The position numbers and the translations under genes were made by a program. Shown one piece after another: positions 1 through 7,241 of a stretch of DNA of 46,919 bases (its first letter is position 1; every line of letters begins with the position of its first letter). The DNA is from Lentisphaeria bacterium UBA4640. GTDB lineage: Bacteria > Verrucomicrobiota > Lentisphaeria > Victivallales > UBA1829. Below the pieces are notes generated by a model that had not been told where the DNA came from, made no database searches, and worked only from the letters and a program-made list of their open reading frames with translations. Location of the stretch: NCBI GenBank assembly GCA_002405835.1, contig DHMO01000038.1, forward strand, positions 45,980 through 92,898. The letters are read 5' to 3'.

Positions 1-119
1 TTCCCTGCATTGACCTCAAGAACATCGGCAAGCAGAAAGGTCATCCGGATATCGCCGGCATGAAGGCAATGGCGGAACAGGTCGCGGAATTTGTCAAAAC
101 CTCTGCAAACAAAAAATAA
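1..119 (+). CDS. SGNH/GDSL-type hydrolase, C-terminal fragment (runs off left edge)
   Basis: An open frame enters from the left edge and stops at TAA 117-119, leaving 38 residues. It contains the block GHPDIAGMKAMAEQV, which matches the end of SGNH hydrolases, where the catalytic His sits in a D-x-x-H-P-(N/D)-x-x-G context followed by an amphipathic helix. The product is therefore probably an esterase acting on acetylated sugars, consistent with the esterase gene that begins 14 bases downstream in the same direction. The exact family cannot be told from this fragment, and the Ser-containing half lies outside the window. Confidence 0.6.
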   Translation, partial: PCIDLKNIGKQKGHPDIAGMKAMAEQVAEFVKTSANKK

Positions 120-133
120 AGCAGGATAAAAAA

Positions 134-2170
134 ATGAACAAGCTGGCAAAAAATTTCTCAGCGCACAAAGTTTTCGGCTCCCACATGGTTCTTCAGCGGG
201 AGCGTCCCCTTGTCATTTCCGGAATTGCCGATCCGGAAACGGACGTACAGGTTAAATTCGCAGGCAGCACCCGCACCGCCGCGGCGGACGCGGACGGCGA
301 ATGGAGCGTCACCTTCCCCGCAATGGAGGCCGGCGGACCGTATACAATGGAGATCCGCGGAGCCGACGACGTGCCGCCGCAGGTGTTCGACGACATTCTC
401 ATCGGCGAAGTCTGGATGTGCTCCGGACAGTCCAACATGGAAATGCCCGTCTACGGCGGCGGAGAGTTCTGGTGCACGGCGAATTACAAGGAAGAAATCG
501 CGAATGCCGATCACCCGCGGATCCGTCTCTACAACTCCATCCTGATGCGCCGCATGAGCCCGGATTTTCCGTTTTCCGAAGAGAACGGCCCCGGCTGGCA
601 GGTCTGCACGCCGAAAGCCGTTGAGCTCTTCAGCGCATGCGGCTACTTCTTCGGACGCAAACTCATGCAGGACCTTGATGTTCCCGTCGGACTCGTCACG
701 ACCGCCTGGGGCGGAACTGACATCAAAGCCTGGATTTCCAAAGAGGCGTTTGAAAAGAACAACGCGAAACTGGCGCTCGGGTCCATGAAGGATCCCTCAC
801 CGGAATTTTATGCCGAACTGAAAAAAAACTGGGCTGAACAGGTTGCCGGCGTCGCCGCATGGCTCAAGGATTTCTATTCCTGCGGAAGCGATATCGCCGA
901 AGAAGCCAAAAAATGGCTGACGCCCGAATACGACGATTCCGCATGGGAAAAGACCGAACTTCCGTTTATCATTCCGCAACCAGCTGTTGCGGTTGTCCGC
1001 GGAACCTTTGAGATCCCCGCCGAATTCGCGGGAAAAGATATTACACTCGATCTCGGATCGATGAGCGACTGTGACGAAACCTGGTTCAACGGCGAAAAAA
1101 TCGGTGAAACCACAACCGAACAGCCGAATTACTGGAGCTATCCGCGAAACTACAAAGTTCCCGGACGCCTCGTCAAAGCCGGACGCAACACACTCGCCAT
1201 CCGGATTTCCAATCACTACTCGACAGGCGGCTTGAACACCGCTGAAATTTTCTTCACGGTTGCGGATTCCAAAGTTCCGCACACCATTCACGCCGACTGG
1301 AAGCAGAAGACGGAATTCACGGCAGACTTCAGCAAAATCAAGACGCGTCCTGAAATAAGCGGGGCTGTTGCCGTCCAGGACAGAACATCATGCAACTACC
1401 CGACGACTCTGTTCAACGGGATGCTCTACCCCTGGTTCCGCTATCAGATCCGCGGCGTCATCTGGTATCAGGGCTGCAACAACAACGGTCAGACCGCCTA
1501 TTACCCGTATCACAAAATTCTGATTCAGGACTGGCGCGACCACTGGAAGAATCCGGAAATGCCGTTCCTTCTGGTTCAGCTCTCCGCTTTCGCCAGCCAC
1601 TGTCCCGACAACCGCGGCGATGAAAACGCTTGGAAATCGGCAGACCTCGGCGCGACAGCGCCCTATGCGCTCACCCGCGAAATCCAGGCGGAAATGCCGC
1701 ACGTCATGAAAAACACCGGCATGGCAGTCTCCTTTGATGCGGGCGACCAGTACGATATTCATCCGCGCAACAAGCAGATTCTCGGATACCGTCTGGCTCT
1801 CGAAGCCGAACGCATCGTATACGGAAAAGACGTCGTTTCGCAGGGACCGCGTTTCCGCGAATTCCGCGCGGAAGGCGCAAAAGCGCGTGTCTTCTTCGAT
1901 CATGCGGAAGGGCTCAAAACCTCCGACGGAACCGCTCCGGATGCGTTTGCCATTTCCGGCGACGGCACCCGCTACTTCCCCGCAACCGCGGTGATTGACG
2001 GAGACACCATTGTTCTCTCCGCTCCGGAAGTGACGACTGCACCGAAAGGAGTCCGTTACGCGTTTGTCGGTTATCATCCGCACGCGAACCTTCAGAACGG
2101 CGCGGGGCTCCCCGCCGAACCGTTCCGTTCCGGCAAGCCGGACTGGGAAAAGATGGATATACCCTTCTGA
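134..2170 (+). CDS. Sialate O-acetylesterase family protein, no signal peptide
   Basis: The 678-aa product belongs to the SASA (DUF303) carbohydrate esterases, which remove O-acetyl groups from sialic acids or other acetylated sugars. The nucleophile motif GQSNM puts the catalytic Ser at residue 100, and DIHPRNK near residue 541 supplies the Asp/His pair. Residues about 270-385 form a GH2-like beta-sandwich insert, as is common in long family members. The start at 134 follows a purine-rich AGGATAAAAAA stretch. The N-terminus (MNKLAKNFSAHKVF) has no signal peptide, so the enzyme is probably cytoplasmic, unlike its paralogue at 43905-45959. It lies 14 bases after the SGNH hydrolase fragment, and the two are probably co-transcribed. 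The family call is secure, but the natural substrate is not known from sequence. Confidence 0.9.
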   Translation: MNKLAKNFSAHKVFGSHMVLQRERPLVISGIADPETDVQVKFAGSTRTAAADADGEWSVTFPAMEAGGPYTMEIRGADDVPPQVFDDILIGEVWMCSGQSNMEMPVYGGGEFWCTANYKEEIANADHPRIRLYNSILMRRMSPDFPFSEENGPGWQVCTPKAVELFSACGYFFGRKLMQDLDVPVGLVTTAWGGTDIKAWISKEAFEKNNAKLALGSMKDPSPEFYAELKKNWAEQVAGVAAWLKDFYSCGSDIAEEAKKWLTPEYDDSAWEKTELPFIIPQPAVAVVRGTFEIPAEFAGKDITLDLGSMSDCDETWFNGEKIGETTTEQPNYWSYPRNYKVPGRLVKAGRNTLAIRISNHYSTGGLNTAEIFFTVADSKVPHTIHADWKQKTEFTADFSKIKTRPEISGAVAVQDRTSCNYPTTLFNGMLYPWFRYQIRGVIWYQGCNNNGQTAYYPYHKILIQDWRDHWKNPEMPFLLVQLSAFASHCPDNRGDENAWKSADLGATAPYALTREIQAEMPHVMKNTGMAVSFDAGDQYDIHPRNKQILGYRLALEAERIVYGKDVVSQGPRFREFRAEGAKARVFFDHAEGLKTSDGTAPDAFAISGDGTRYFPATAVIDGDTIVLSAPEVTTAPKGVRYAFVGYHPHANLQNGAGLPAEPFRSGKPDWEKMDIPF

Positions 2171-2193
2171 TTTCTGAAAAATCCGCAAAAAGA

Positions 2194-2242
2194 AACCCTC
2201 TCAAAATCTGTTTCAGAAACAATTTTGAGAGGGTTCTTTTTT
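2194..2242 (+). terminator. Bidirectional intrinsic terminator between convergent genes
   Basis: A perfect 14-bp stem (AACCCTCTCAAAAT at 2194-2207 with its complement at 2222-2235) is followed by six Ts at 2237-2242 on the plus strand. On the minus strand the hairpin is followed by a T-rich tract (TTTCTTTTT). It can therefore end both the esterase transcript and the hydG transcript. Confidence 0.9.
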
Positions 2243-2258
2243 ATCCGGATAATGTATC

Positions 2259-3674
2259 TCAGAACCGGAAGTCGCGGCGTCCGTTGTGAATCTCGGCGAC
2301 ACGCTCGGTCGCGATGCGGCGGACATTGTCGTTCGGAATGCGTTTCAGTTCCTCTTCAATGACCTTCTCGCCCTTCGCTTTCGTATCGGGAGAAGCGTAA
2401 TCCTCCAGATATTCTTTCAGAGTCATGATGGCGTTCGGCTGACAGCAGTTCGCGATCTGACCGGATTTGACCAGTTTCATAAAGCGGTCGCCCGTGCGCC
2501 CCTCGCGGTAGCACGCCGTGCAGAAACTCGGAATATAGCCGAGCTCAAGAAGCCAGTTCACCACCTGGTCGAGCGTGCGGGTGTCGCTGACGTCGAACTG
2601 CGCGGTCTCGTCGTGACGTTCCTCTGTCGTGTAGCCGCCGACGCTTGTGCGGGAACCGCCGCTGATCTGTGAAACGCCGAGTTCAAGCACCGCGGCGCGC
2701 GCAGCCTGCGATTCGCGCGTGGAGATAATCAGTCCCGTGTACGGAACCGCAATACGGAGAACCGCAACGATCTTCTTGAAAATATCATCCGAAATGGCAT
2801 TGGAGAAGGTCTCCGGGTCAATGTCGTCGGCGGGACGGATGCGCGGAACGCTGATGGTGTGCGGACCGACACCCTTCGCCGCCTCCAGGTGCTCCGCATG
2901 CATGAGGAGTCCGACAAAGTCATAGCGGTAGAGGTTGAGACCGAACAGCACGCCGCAGCCGACGTCGTCGATTCCGCCCTCCATTGCGCGGTCCATCGCC
3001 TCGGTGTGATACGCGTAATCGTGCTTGGGACCGGTCGGGTGCAGCTCCTCGTATGCCTTTTTGTTGTAGGTTTCCTGGAAGAGAATGTAGGTTCCGATTC
3101 CAGCTTCCTTGAGTTTGCGGTAATTCTCGACTGTGGTTGCGGCGATGTTGACATTCACCCGGCGGATCGCGCCGTTCTTGTGCTTGATTCCGTAAATGGT
3201 CTTGATGCTCTCCAGTACATACTCAATCGGGTTCATGGTCGGATGCTCTCCGGTTTCGAGCGCAAGACGCTTGTGTCCCATATCCTGAAGCGCGATGACC
3301 TCCTTCTCGATCTCCTCCTGAGTGAGCTTGTGGCGCGGAATGGTCTTGTTCTTCTGGTGGTAGGGACAGTAGGTGCAGCCGTTGACGCAGTAGTTGGAGA
3401 GATAGAGCGGAGCGAACATGACGATGCGGTTGCCGTAGAATTTCTGCTTGATCTCCTTCGCCATGGAGAAAATGCGGTGATTTTCCTCCTCCAGATCGCA
3501 TTCCAGCAGGACGGCGGCTTCGCGGTGCGAGAGTCCCTTGCAGGTTTTCGCCTTTTCAAGAATCGCGTCGATCAGCGCCTTGTTGTGTTTGTTCTCCTGC
3601 GCATAAGCGAGGGTGTCGAGGATCTCCTGATCGTCGATGAATTCGGTTGCTTTCGATGACTTCGGGTTATACAT
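2259..3674 (-). CDS. hydG: [FeFe]-hydrogenase maturase HydG (radical SAM tyrosine lyase)
   Basis: The 471-aa length is typical of HydG. The enzyme cleaves tyrosine and builds the Fe(CO)(CN) synthon for the H-cluster of [FeFe]-hydrogenase. The radical SAM motif CX3CX2C is at Cys96, Cys100 and Cys103 (YCVNGCTYCPY). The C-terminus carries CTAC, then 22 residues, then Cys (NCCQPN). This is the CX2CX22C motif for the auxiliary cluster, and it separates HydG from the related thiamine enzyme ThiH. AAAGGAG precedes the ATG. The upstream gene, 17 bases away, is the TM1266-like protein often found beside hydrogenase maturation genes. hydE, hydF and the hydrogenase itself are not in this window, so the maturation genes are dispersed. 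Confidence 0.95.
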   Translation of the reverse strand: MYNPKSSKATEFIDDQEILDTLAYAQENKHNKALIDAILEKAKTCKGLSHREAAVLLECDLEEENHRIFSMAKEIKQKFYGNRIVMFAPLYLSNYCVNGCTYCPYHQKNKTIPRHKLTQEEIEKEVIALQDMGHKRLALETGEHPTMNPIEYVLESIKTIYGIKHKNGAIRRVNVNIAATTVENYRKLKEAGIGTYILFQETYNKKAYEELHPTGPKHDYAYHTEAMDRAMEGGIDDVGCGVLFGLNLYRYDFVGLLMHAEHLEAAKGVGPHTISVPRIRPADDIDPETFSNAISDDIFKKIVAVLRIAVPYTGLIISTRESQAARAAVLELGVSQISGGSRTSVGGYTTEERHDETAQFDVSDTRTLDQVVNWLLELGYIPSFCTACYREGRTGDRFMKLVKSGQIANCCQPNAIMTLKEYLEDYASPDTKAKGEKVIEEELKRIPNDNVRRIATERVAEIHNGRRDFRF

Positions 3675-3691
3675 CGCAAACTCCTTTGATA

Positions 3692-3949
3692 TTATTTTTG
3701 AACGGTCTGTTTGGAATAAACGGTTTTTGCAGAGACGCCGCGGAGCATTCCGAGCTTTCCGGAAAGCGAACTGATGACGTCCTGGGGTGCGTCGAGGACG
3801 ACGCTGATGATGGCGATTCCCTGCTGGCGGTACGGAATGCCCATCCGTCCGATGATATAACCGGAGTATTCATGCAGAATCCGGTTGATCTGTTCGGTGA
3901 CATCGGGATTTTCCACGATGATTCCGATCAATGCAATTCGAGTTTCCAT
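3692..3949 (-). CDS. TM1266-like ACT/NikR-fold protein, putative iron-only hydrogenase system regulator
   Basis: This is an 85-aa protein of the family annotated as 'iron-only hydrogenase system regulator', with a ferredoxin-like fold resembling the C-terminal domain of NikR. The family-typical segments are RIALIGIIVEN near the start, IIGRMGIPYR in the middle and SGKLGMLRGVSAKT near the end. GGAGGAG lies just before the ATG. It is the first gene of the operon with hydG (17-base gap). The family name implies regulation, but no DNA-binding domain is visible. It may instead sense a ligand or modulate the maturases. Confidence 0.88.
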   Translation of the reverse strand: METRIALIGIIVENPDVTEQINRILHEYSGYIIGRMGIPYRQQGIAIISVVLDAPQDVISSLSGKLGMLRGVSAKTVYSKQTVQK

Positions 3950-4131
3950 ATTTTCTCCTCCAGAAAATAGTGAAGGCGCAGAGATACGGAGACTCCATAT
4001 TCGCTTCGCCTTCCCGCCCGGGCGAACCCTCGCGGCTCAGTACGACTGCTTTGCAAAAATATCTTTGGACGCGGGAATCCCTTGTCCGCAGAAAGACTCT
4101 TAAATCTATCATGATTTTCCCGGAAATGCAA
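3950..4131 (-). promoter_or_regulatory. Promoter and structured leader of the hydG operon
   Basis: On the minus strand TTGCAT (4126-4131) and TAGATT (4103-4108) are separated by 17 bp, which puts transcription start near 4096 and gives a leader of roughly 145 nt. The leader can form a TTCGCC/GGCGAA stem enclosed by CGC/GCG, and a separate ATATGGA/TCCGTAT hairpin close to the ribosome binding site. No known riboswitch class was recognised. The plus-strand part of the intergenic region (4132-4256) holds the divergent promoter described separately. Confidence 0.5.
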
Positions 4132-4182
4132 GCGGATATTAAAAAATAAAAAAAGATTTTTCCGGTAGCAGAGCGGAATCAT

Positions 4183-4210
4183 TTGATTTTTTTAAAAGAA
4201 GTGATACTAT
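4183..4210 (+). promoter_or_regulatory. Promoter for the small secreted protein and HAD gene
   Basis: TTGATT at 4183-4188 and TACTAT at 4205-4210 with a 16-bp spacer give a plausible sigma70-type promoter about 45 bases before the start codon of the next gene. Confidence 0.5.
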
Positions 4211-4256
4211 ATCAGTGCATTTTAATACAGAAACTTTACTGGAGGAACTTTGACCG

Positions 4257-4757
4257 ATGAAAATGAAATTCCAATTCCTGTGTCTGCTTTTTGCCGCGTC
4301 CCTTTTCGCGCCGGCCGCACTTCCCGCCGCGGATCCGAAGCCTGCCCCACCGAAACCCGCTCCGAAAAAACCGAACCGCAATGACGTCGACCGGAGAATC
4401 AGAGCACAATACCCCTTCAAACAGGCAAAGCCCGGCGACAAGGTCATTTTCCGGATTACCAACGGACGCATTGTGCGCGGCGTTGTCGAAAAAATTCTCC
4501 CGAACGGCGTCCGCATCAAAGATCCCGACTTCAATATCGTTTTTCTCCAGAAGCGCGAAACCATCGAACTTGCTTTCCGCGCCACGATGTTCTACAAAGA
4601 GGAATACAACAACTTCATCAAGAGTGAAGTCGACCACGAAATGAACCCCGTCAAATTTGACGCCTCGGGCAACAAGCAGAGCGTTGCAAAGCCCGGCGAC
4701 AAGCGCTTTATCGCTCCGACAAAGAAAGCCAAGACAAACTTCAACAAGAAAAACTGA
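4257..4757 (+). CDS. Small secreted basic protein of unknown function
   Basis: The 166-aa protein has a clear Sec signal peptide: MKMKFQF, a hydrophobic core, then ALPAA with likely cleavage near residue 23. A Pro/Lys-rich linker (KPAPPKPAPKKP) follows, then a compact domain of about 80 residues with a beta-rich stretch (GDKVIFRITNGRIVRGVVEKI) and a lysine-rich tail. The middle resembles small SH3-like or LSm-like barrels in its pattern of short strands and turns, but no family is recognised. GGAGGAAC lies 8 bases before the ATG. The next gene starts 2 bases after its stop, so the two are translated from one message. The function is unknown; it is probably periplasmic. Confidence 0.75.
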   Translation: MKMKFQFLCLLFAASLFAPAALPAADPKPAPPKPAPKKPNRNDVDRRIRAQYPFKQAKPGDKVIFRITNGRIVRGVVEKILPNGVRIKDPDFNIVFLQKRETIELAFRATMFYKEEYNNFIKSEVDHEMNPVKFDASGNKQSVAKPGDKRFIAPTKKAKTNFNKKN

Positions 4758-4759
4758 GG

Positions 4760-5437
4760 ATGATTTCAACCGTCCTTTTCGACAATGACGGTGTGCTCGT
4801 CGATACCGAACGCGTGTTCTACGAGTCGAACCGTCACATGCTTGAAGAATTCGGCGTGAAACTGGATGAAACCGAATTCTCCAAGCTGAGTCTCTCCAAA
4901 GGAATGAGCCTGGCGGACATCATTGTTTCGCTGGGCAACTCTCCGGAAACGGCGGAGGAGGCGCGCCGGCGCCGCAATGTCGTCTACGACCGTATGCTGC
5001 TTGAACGCGGAGCCTCCCTGGTCATCCCCCGTGTTCCCGAAGTCCTCGCCGGGCTGCACCGGAACTTCCGGATCGGAGTTGTGACCTGCTGTCAGAAGAT
5101 GCACTTCAAAACCATTCATGACGCAAGCGGTCTGCGTCCATTTTTCGACTTTGTGGTCGGAGACGGCGATTTTGAGCGACACAAGCCGTATCCGGATCCC
5201 TATCTCGCCGCGCTGGAACGCGCCGGAATCACGCCGGATGAGGCGATTGCTGTGGAAGATTCGGAACGCGGCGTGCTCTCCGCAATCCGGGCCGGACTCC
5301 GCGTCGCGGCAATCCCGCGCGGAATCAGTCTGTGCGGCGATTTTTCCGCCGCGACATGGCGTCTGCAGGACATCCGCGAGCTGCCCGCACTGCTGGACTC
5401 GCTTCAGCCGCGGAAAGAGAACTCGCAGCCGCAGTAA
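4760..5437 (+). CDS. HAD-superfamily phosphatase, beta-phosphoglucomutase/phosphoglycolate phosphatase-like
   Basis: This is a 225-aa HAD hydrolase of the PGMB/Gph type. The nucleophile motif FDNDGVLVDTE places the catalytic aspartates at residues 8 and 10. A helical cap covers roughly residues 17-85. Motif II is near VVTCC, the conserved Lys is in ERHKPYPDPY, and the acidic motif is VEDSERGV. Likely substrates are small sugar phosphates or phosphoglycolate; the sequence cannot decide. It starts 2 bases after the preceding stop and is probably coupled to it. Its last 34 bases overlap the 3' end of the convergent queH gene. Confidence 0.85.
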   Translation: MISTVLFDNDGVLVDTERVFYESNRHMLEEFGVKLDETEFSKLSLSKGMSLADIIVSLGNSPETAEEARRRRNVVYDRMLLERGASLVIPRVPEVLAGLHRNFRIGVVTCCQKMHFKTIHDASGLRPFFDFVVGDGDFERHKPYPDPYLAALERAGITPDEAIAVEDSERGVLSAIRAGLRVAAIPRGISLCGDFSAATWRLQDIRELPALLDSLQPRKENSQPQ

Positions 5438-5931
5438 TTCTGTCGGTAAAGCTCCAGCTCGCGGCTCAGCACGAGCGAACGTTTGAATCCATCCTGTTTC
5501 TTGAAATTGTACGCCTCGAAATGCGTGTACGGTTCGGCAATGCGGAAAATCAGATTCGAATTCTTGTGCGGGCTGACCGTGAGGGTCGTTGCGAAATTCA
5601 TCCCCAGCTCCTCCGCCTTTTTCGCCGTGCGTCCGAGCGAATATCCGAAGCATGCGGCGCAGCGGAGTCCGCGTTCCGGCTGAAGCGCATAATCCGCGAC
5701 CTGTGAAACATGCGTGAGCCATGCGGCATGATCATAATCATCCACAAGCACTTCAAGCTGAAAGGCTTTTGCAAACTTGTACACCGTCTCCAGACGCTTT
5801 TCGAACTCCTCCGCGGTGTTGATGTTGGAGTTTGAAAAATAGAGCGTCACTTCCCGTTCTTCCGCAATGAGCCGTTCGATGCAGCCGGAAGCGCAAGGTG
5901 CACAGCAGGTGTGGAGAAGCAGTTTCTTCAT
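5404..5931 (-). CDS. queH: Epoxyqueuosine reductase QueH
   Basis: This 175-aa protein of the former DUF208 family performs the last step of queuosine tRNA modification, reducing epoxyqueuosine to queuosine. It is the cobalamin-independent alternative to QueG. The conserved metal-binding cysteines are visible: LLHTCCAPC (residues 5-13), a CxxC in RCAAC, and NYCGC near the C-terminus. The FSNSNINTAEEFEKR block is also typical. Its ATG overlaps the stop of the LacI-type gene by 4 bases, so it is the last gene of the minus-strand operon that begins at 8480. Its 3' end overlaps the HAD gene. Confidence 0.92.
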   Translation of the reverse strand: MKKLLLHTCCAPCASGCIERLIAEEREVTLYFSNSNINTAEEFEKRLETVYKFAKAFQLEVLVDDYDHAAWLTHVSQVADYALQPERGLRCAACFGYSLGRTAKKAEELGMNFATTLTVSPHKNSNLIFRIAEPYTHFEAYNFKKQDGFKRSLVLSRELELYRQNYCGCEFSFRG

Positions 5932-6926
5932 TTTTCTCCTCCGGAAGAAGTGCGCCAGATCGGCGCGGTCGGGATCTCACGCGACTCCAGCGGCGTACCG
6001 TCTTTGAGGTGTGAAACCATCATGTCCACACAAACCGCCGCACATTGAGCCGCCATCTGGTCGAAAGTTGTAATCGGAACCGGACAGTATTCGGAAAGCC
6101 GGATATTGTCGCCGCCGGTCAGCTGCAGATCCTCCGGAATGCGGAGTCCGCGCTCCAGACAGAGCATCTCGACTGCAAGCGCGGTCTCGTCGTTCGCACA
6201 AATCACAGCGTCCGGGTTCGAATTCAACGCGGCGTCGGCAAGCGCGGTGACGTCGGCGAGGATCAGGTCCTCTCCGAAAAACACCTGCGGGGAAAAAGGT
6301 TCCGCGGCCTCCAGGAATCCCGCGAGACGCTGGCGGTAGCTGTCGCCGTTGCGCGACATGATTCCGGCGATTCTGCGCGCCCCGCGGTCAATACAGCTTT
6401 GAGTCAGTGTACGGAGAATCTCTTTCTGCTCCGCGTACACCGCCGGGTGCGCACCAACCCGGTTCGTCAGCAGGAGATACGGAAATCCGGCCTCCGCGAG
6501 CTCGTCCAGAAACGTGTGTTCCTCACGGGCGCCCCAGACAATCAGTCCGTCGATTTCATTCCGTTTGAAAAGGTTCAGATGTTCCTTCGTTTCGACGAAT
6601 TCCGCACTTCCGAGGAGCGGCAGGGTACGGTATCCGCGGGAGAGAAGTTCACGGCAGACTGCGAAAAGAGACTTGGAAAGGTTGTCGTCATCCCTCATCT
6701 CGCCGGAAGCCTTGAGAAAACCGATCACTCCGGCCTGACGCGAAAAGAAACGCAGAGCATGAATGCTCGGCTGATAATCCAGCTTATGACAGACTTCCAA
6801 GACCCGCTGACGGGTCTCCTCGCTGATGGGAATATTCGTTTTGCGTCCGGAAAGAACGCGGGAAACCGTGGAGGGAGAGCATTTCGCAAGCTCTGCAATC
6901 CGGCGGATGTTGAGCGGCTTATTCAT
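5928..6926 (-). CDS. LacI/GalR-family transcriptional regulator
   Basis: The open frame reaches 7028, but the LacI domain begins at the ATG at 6924-6926 (MNKPLNIRRIAELAKCSPSTVSR), which gives the usual length of 332 aa. The helix-turn-helix with its TVSRVLSG hinge-side motif occupies the first 55 residues. It is followed by a periplasmic-binding-protein-like effector domain with segments such as DGLIVWGA and NPDAVICANDETA. The start codon shares one base with the stop of the upstream lipoprotein (TGATG), which indicates translational coupling. The effector is probably a sugar, and no target operator could be identified. Confidence 0.9.
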   Translation of the reverse strand: MNKPLNIRRIAELAKCSPSTVSRVLSGRKTNIPISEETRQRVLEVCHKLDYQPSIHALRFFSRQAGVIGFLKASGEMRDDDNLSKSLFAVCRELLSRGYRTLPLLGSAEFVETKEHLNLFKRNEIDGLIVWGAREEHTFLDELAEAGFPYLLLTNRVGAHPAVYAEQKEILRTLTQSCIDRGARRIAGIMSRNGDSYRQRLAGFLEAAEPFSPQVFFGEDLILADVTALADAALNSNPDAVICANDETALAVEMLCLERGLRIPEDLQLTGGDNIRLSEYCPVPITTFDQMAAQCAAVCVDMMVSHLKDGTPLESREIPTAPIWRTSSGGEK

Positions 6927-7117
6927 CAGTTCTGCAGATCGTAAGGATGTGTTTCCCAGCGGGACTGCGCGTTGAACGGCTTCGGATTCACCCCGCGTCG
7001 TTCCTGTTCCGAAGAGAAAAACTCGCATCCGGAAAGCAGAAGCATGAGCAGAACGAGCGGAAAGAAAAGGAGTCTGCCCGAACGGACAGACTCCCGGATG
7101 TGCATGTGTTTACGCAT
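6926..7117 (-). CDS. Small lipoprotein, 63 aa
   Basis: The N-terminus is basic (MRKHMHIRESVRSGR), followed by a hydrophobic stretch ending in the lipobox LLSGC with the acylated Cys at residue 31. The mature part is only about 33 residues and is polar (RGVNPKPFNAQSRWE). A second in-frame Met at residue 5 is an alternative start. The gene begins one base after the stop of the 36-aa membrane peptide and overlaps the LacI start (TGATG). The tight spacing on both sides argues that it is real. No family is recognised. It is probably anchored in the outer or inner membrane. Confidence 0.7.
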   Translation of the reverse strand: MRKHMHIRESVRSGRLLFFPLVLLMLLLSGCEFFSSEQERRGVNPKPFNAQSRWETHPYDLQN

Positions 7118-7118
7118 T

Positions 7119-7229
7119 TCAGAACGGAAGCATTCCGTAGGAGTGCAGTTCCAGGACCTGAAAGACGACTGCGGCGACGACCATCACGAGCGTAAGAGCC
7201 GCAGTGATTGTGAAGATCAGAGAGTTCAT
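7119..7229 (-). CDS. 36-aa single-pass membrane micropeptide
   Basis: A short frame runs from the ATG at 7227-7229 to the TGA at 7119-7121, encoding MNSLIFTITAALTLVMVV and onward, with one strongly hydrophobic helix at about residues 4-24 and a short polar tail ending in GMLPF. A good GGAG ribosome binding site lies 8 bases upstream. It sits 12 bases after the stop of the coiled-coil gene and one base before the lipoprotein start, exactly as expected for a coupled small gene. No homologue is recognised. The coding call rests on RBS, spacing and membrane-helix character. Confidence 0.6.
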   Translation of the reverse strand: MNSLIFTITAALTLVMVVAAVVFQVLELHSYGMLPF

Positions 7230-7241
7230 GATCCAGTCTCC

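Noticed and set aside
3950..4110. Known riboswitch (TPP, cobalamin, SAM, FMN) in the hydG leader
   Set aside because: None of the conserved cores of these classes could be recognised by eye; only generic hairpins are visible.
3870..4112. An 80-codon minus-strand frame in the hydG leader
   Set aside because: It overlaps the start of the TM1266-like gene in another frame and has no ribosome binding site; the stretch is better explained as a structured leader.
6927..7028. Longer LacI reading starting at 7028
   Set aside because: The extra 34 residues lie within the lipoprotein gene in another frame and have no LacI similarity; the family N-terminus begins at 6926.
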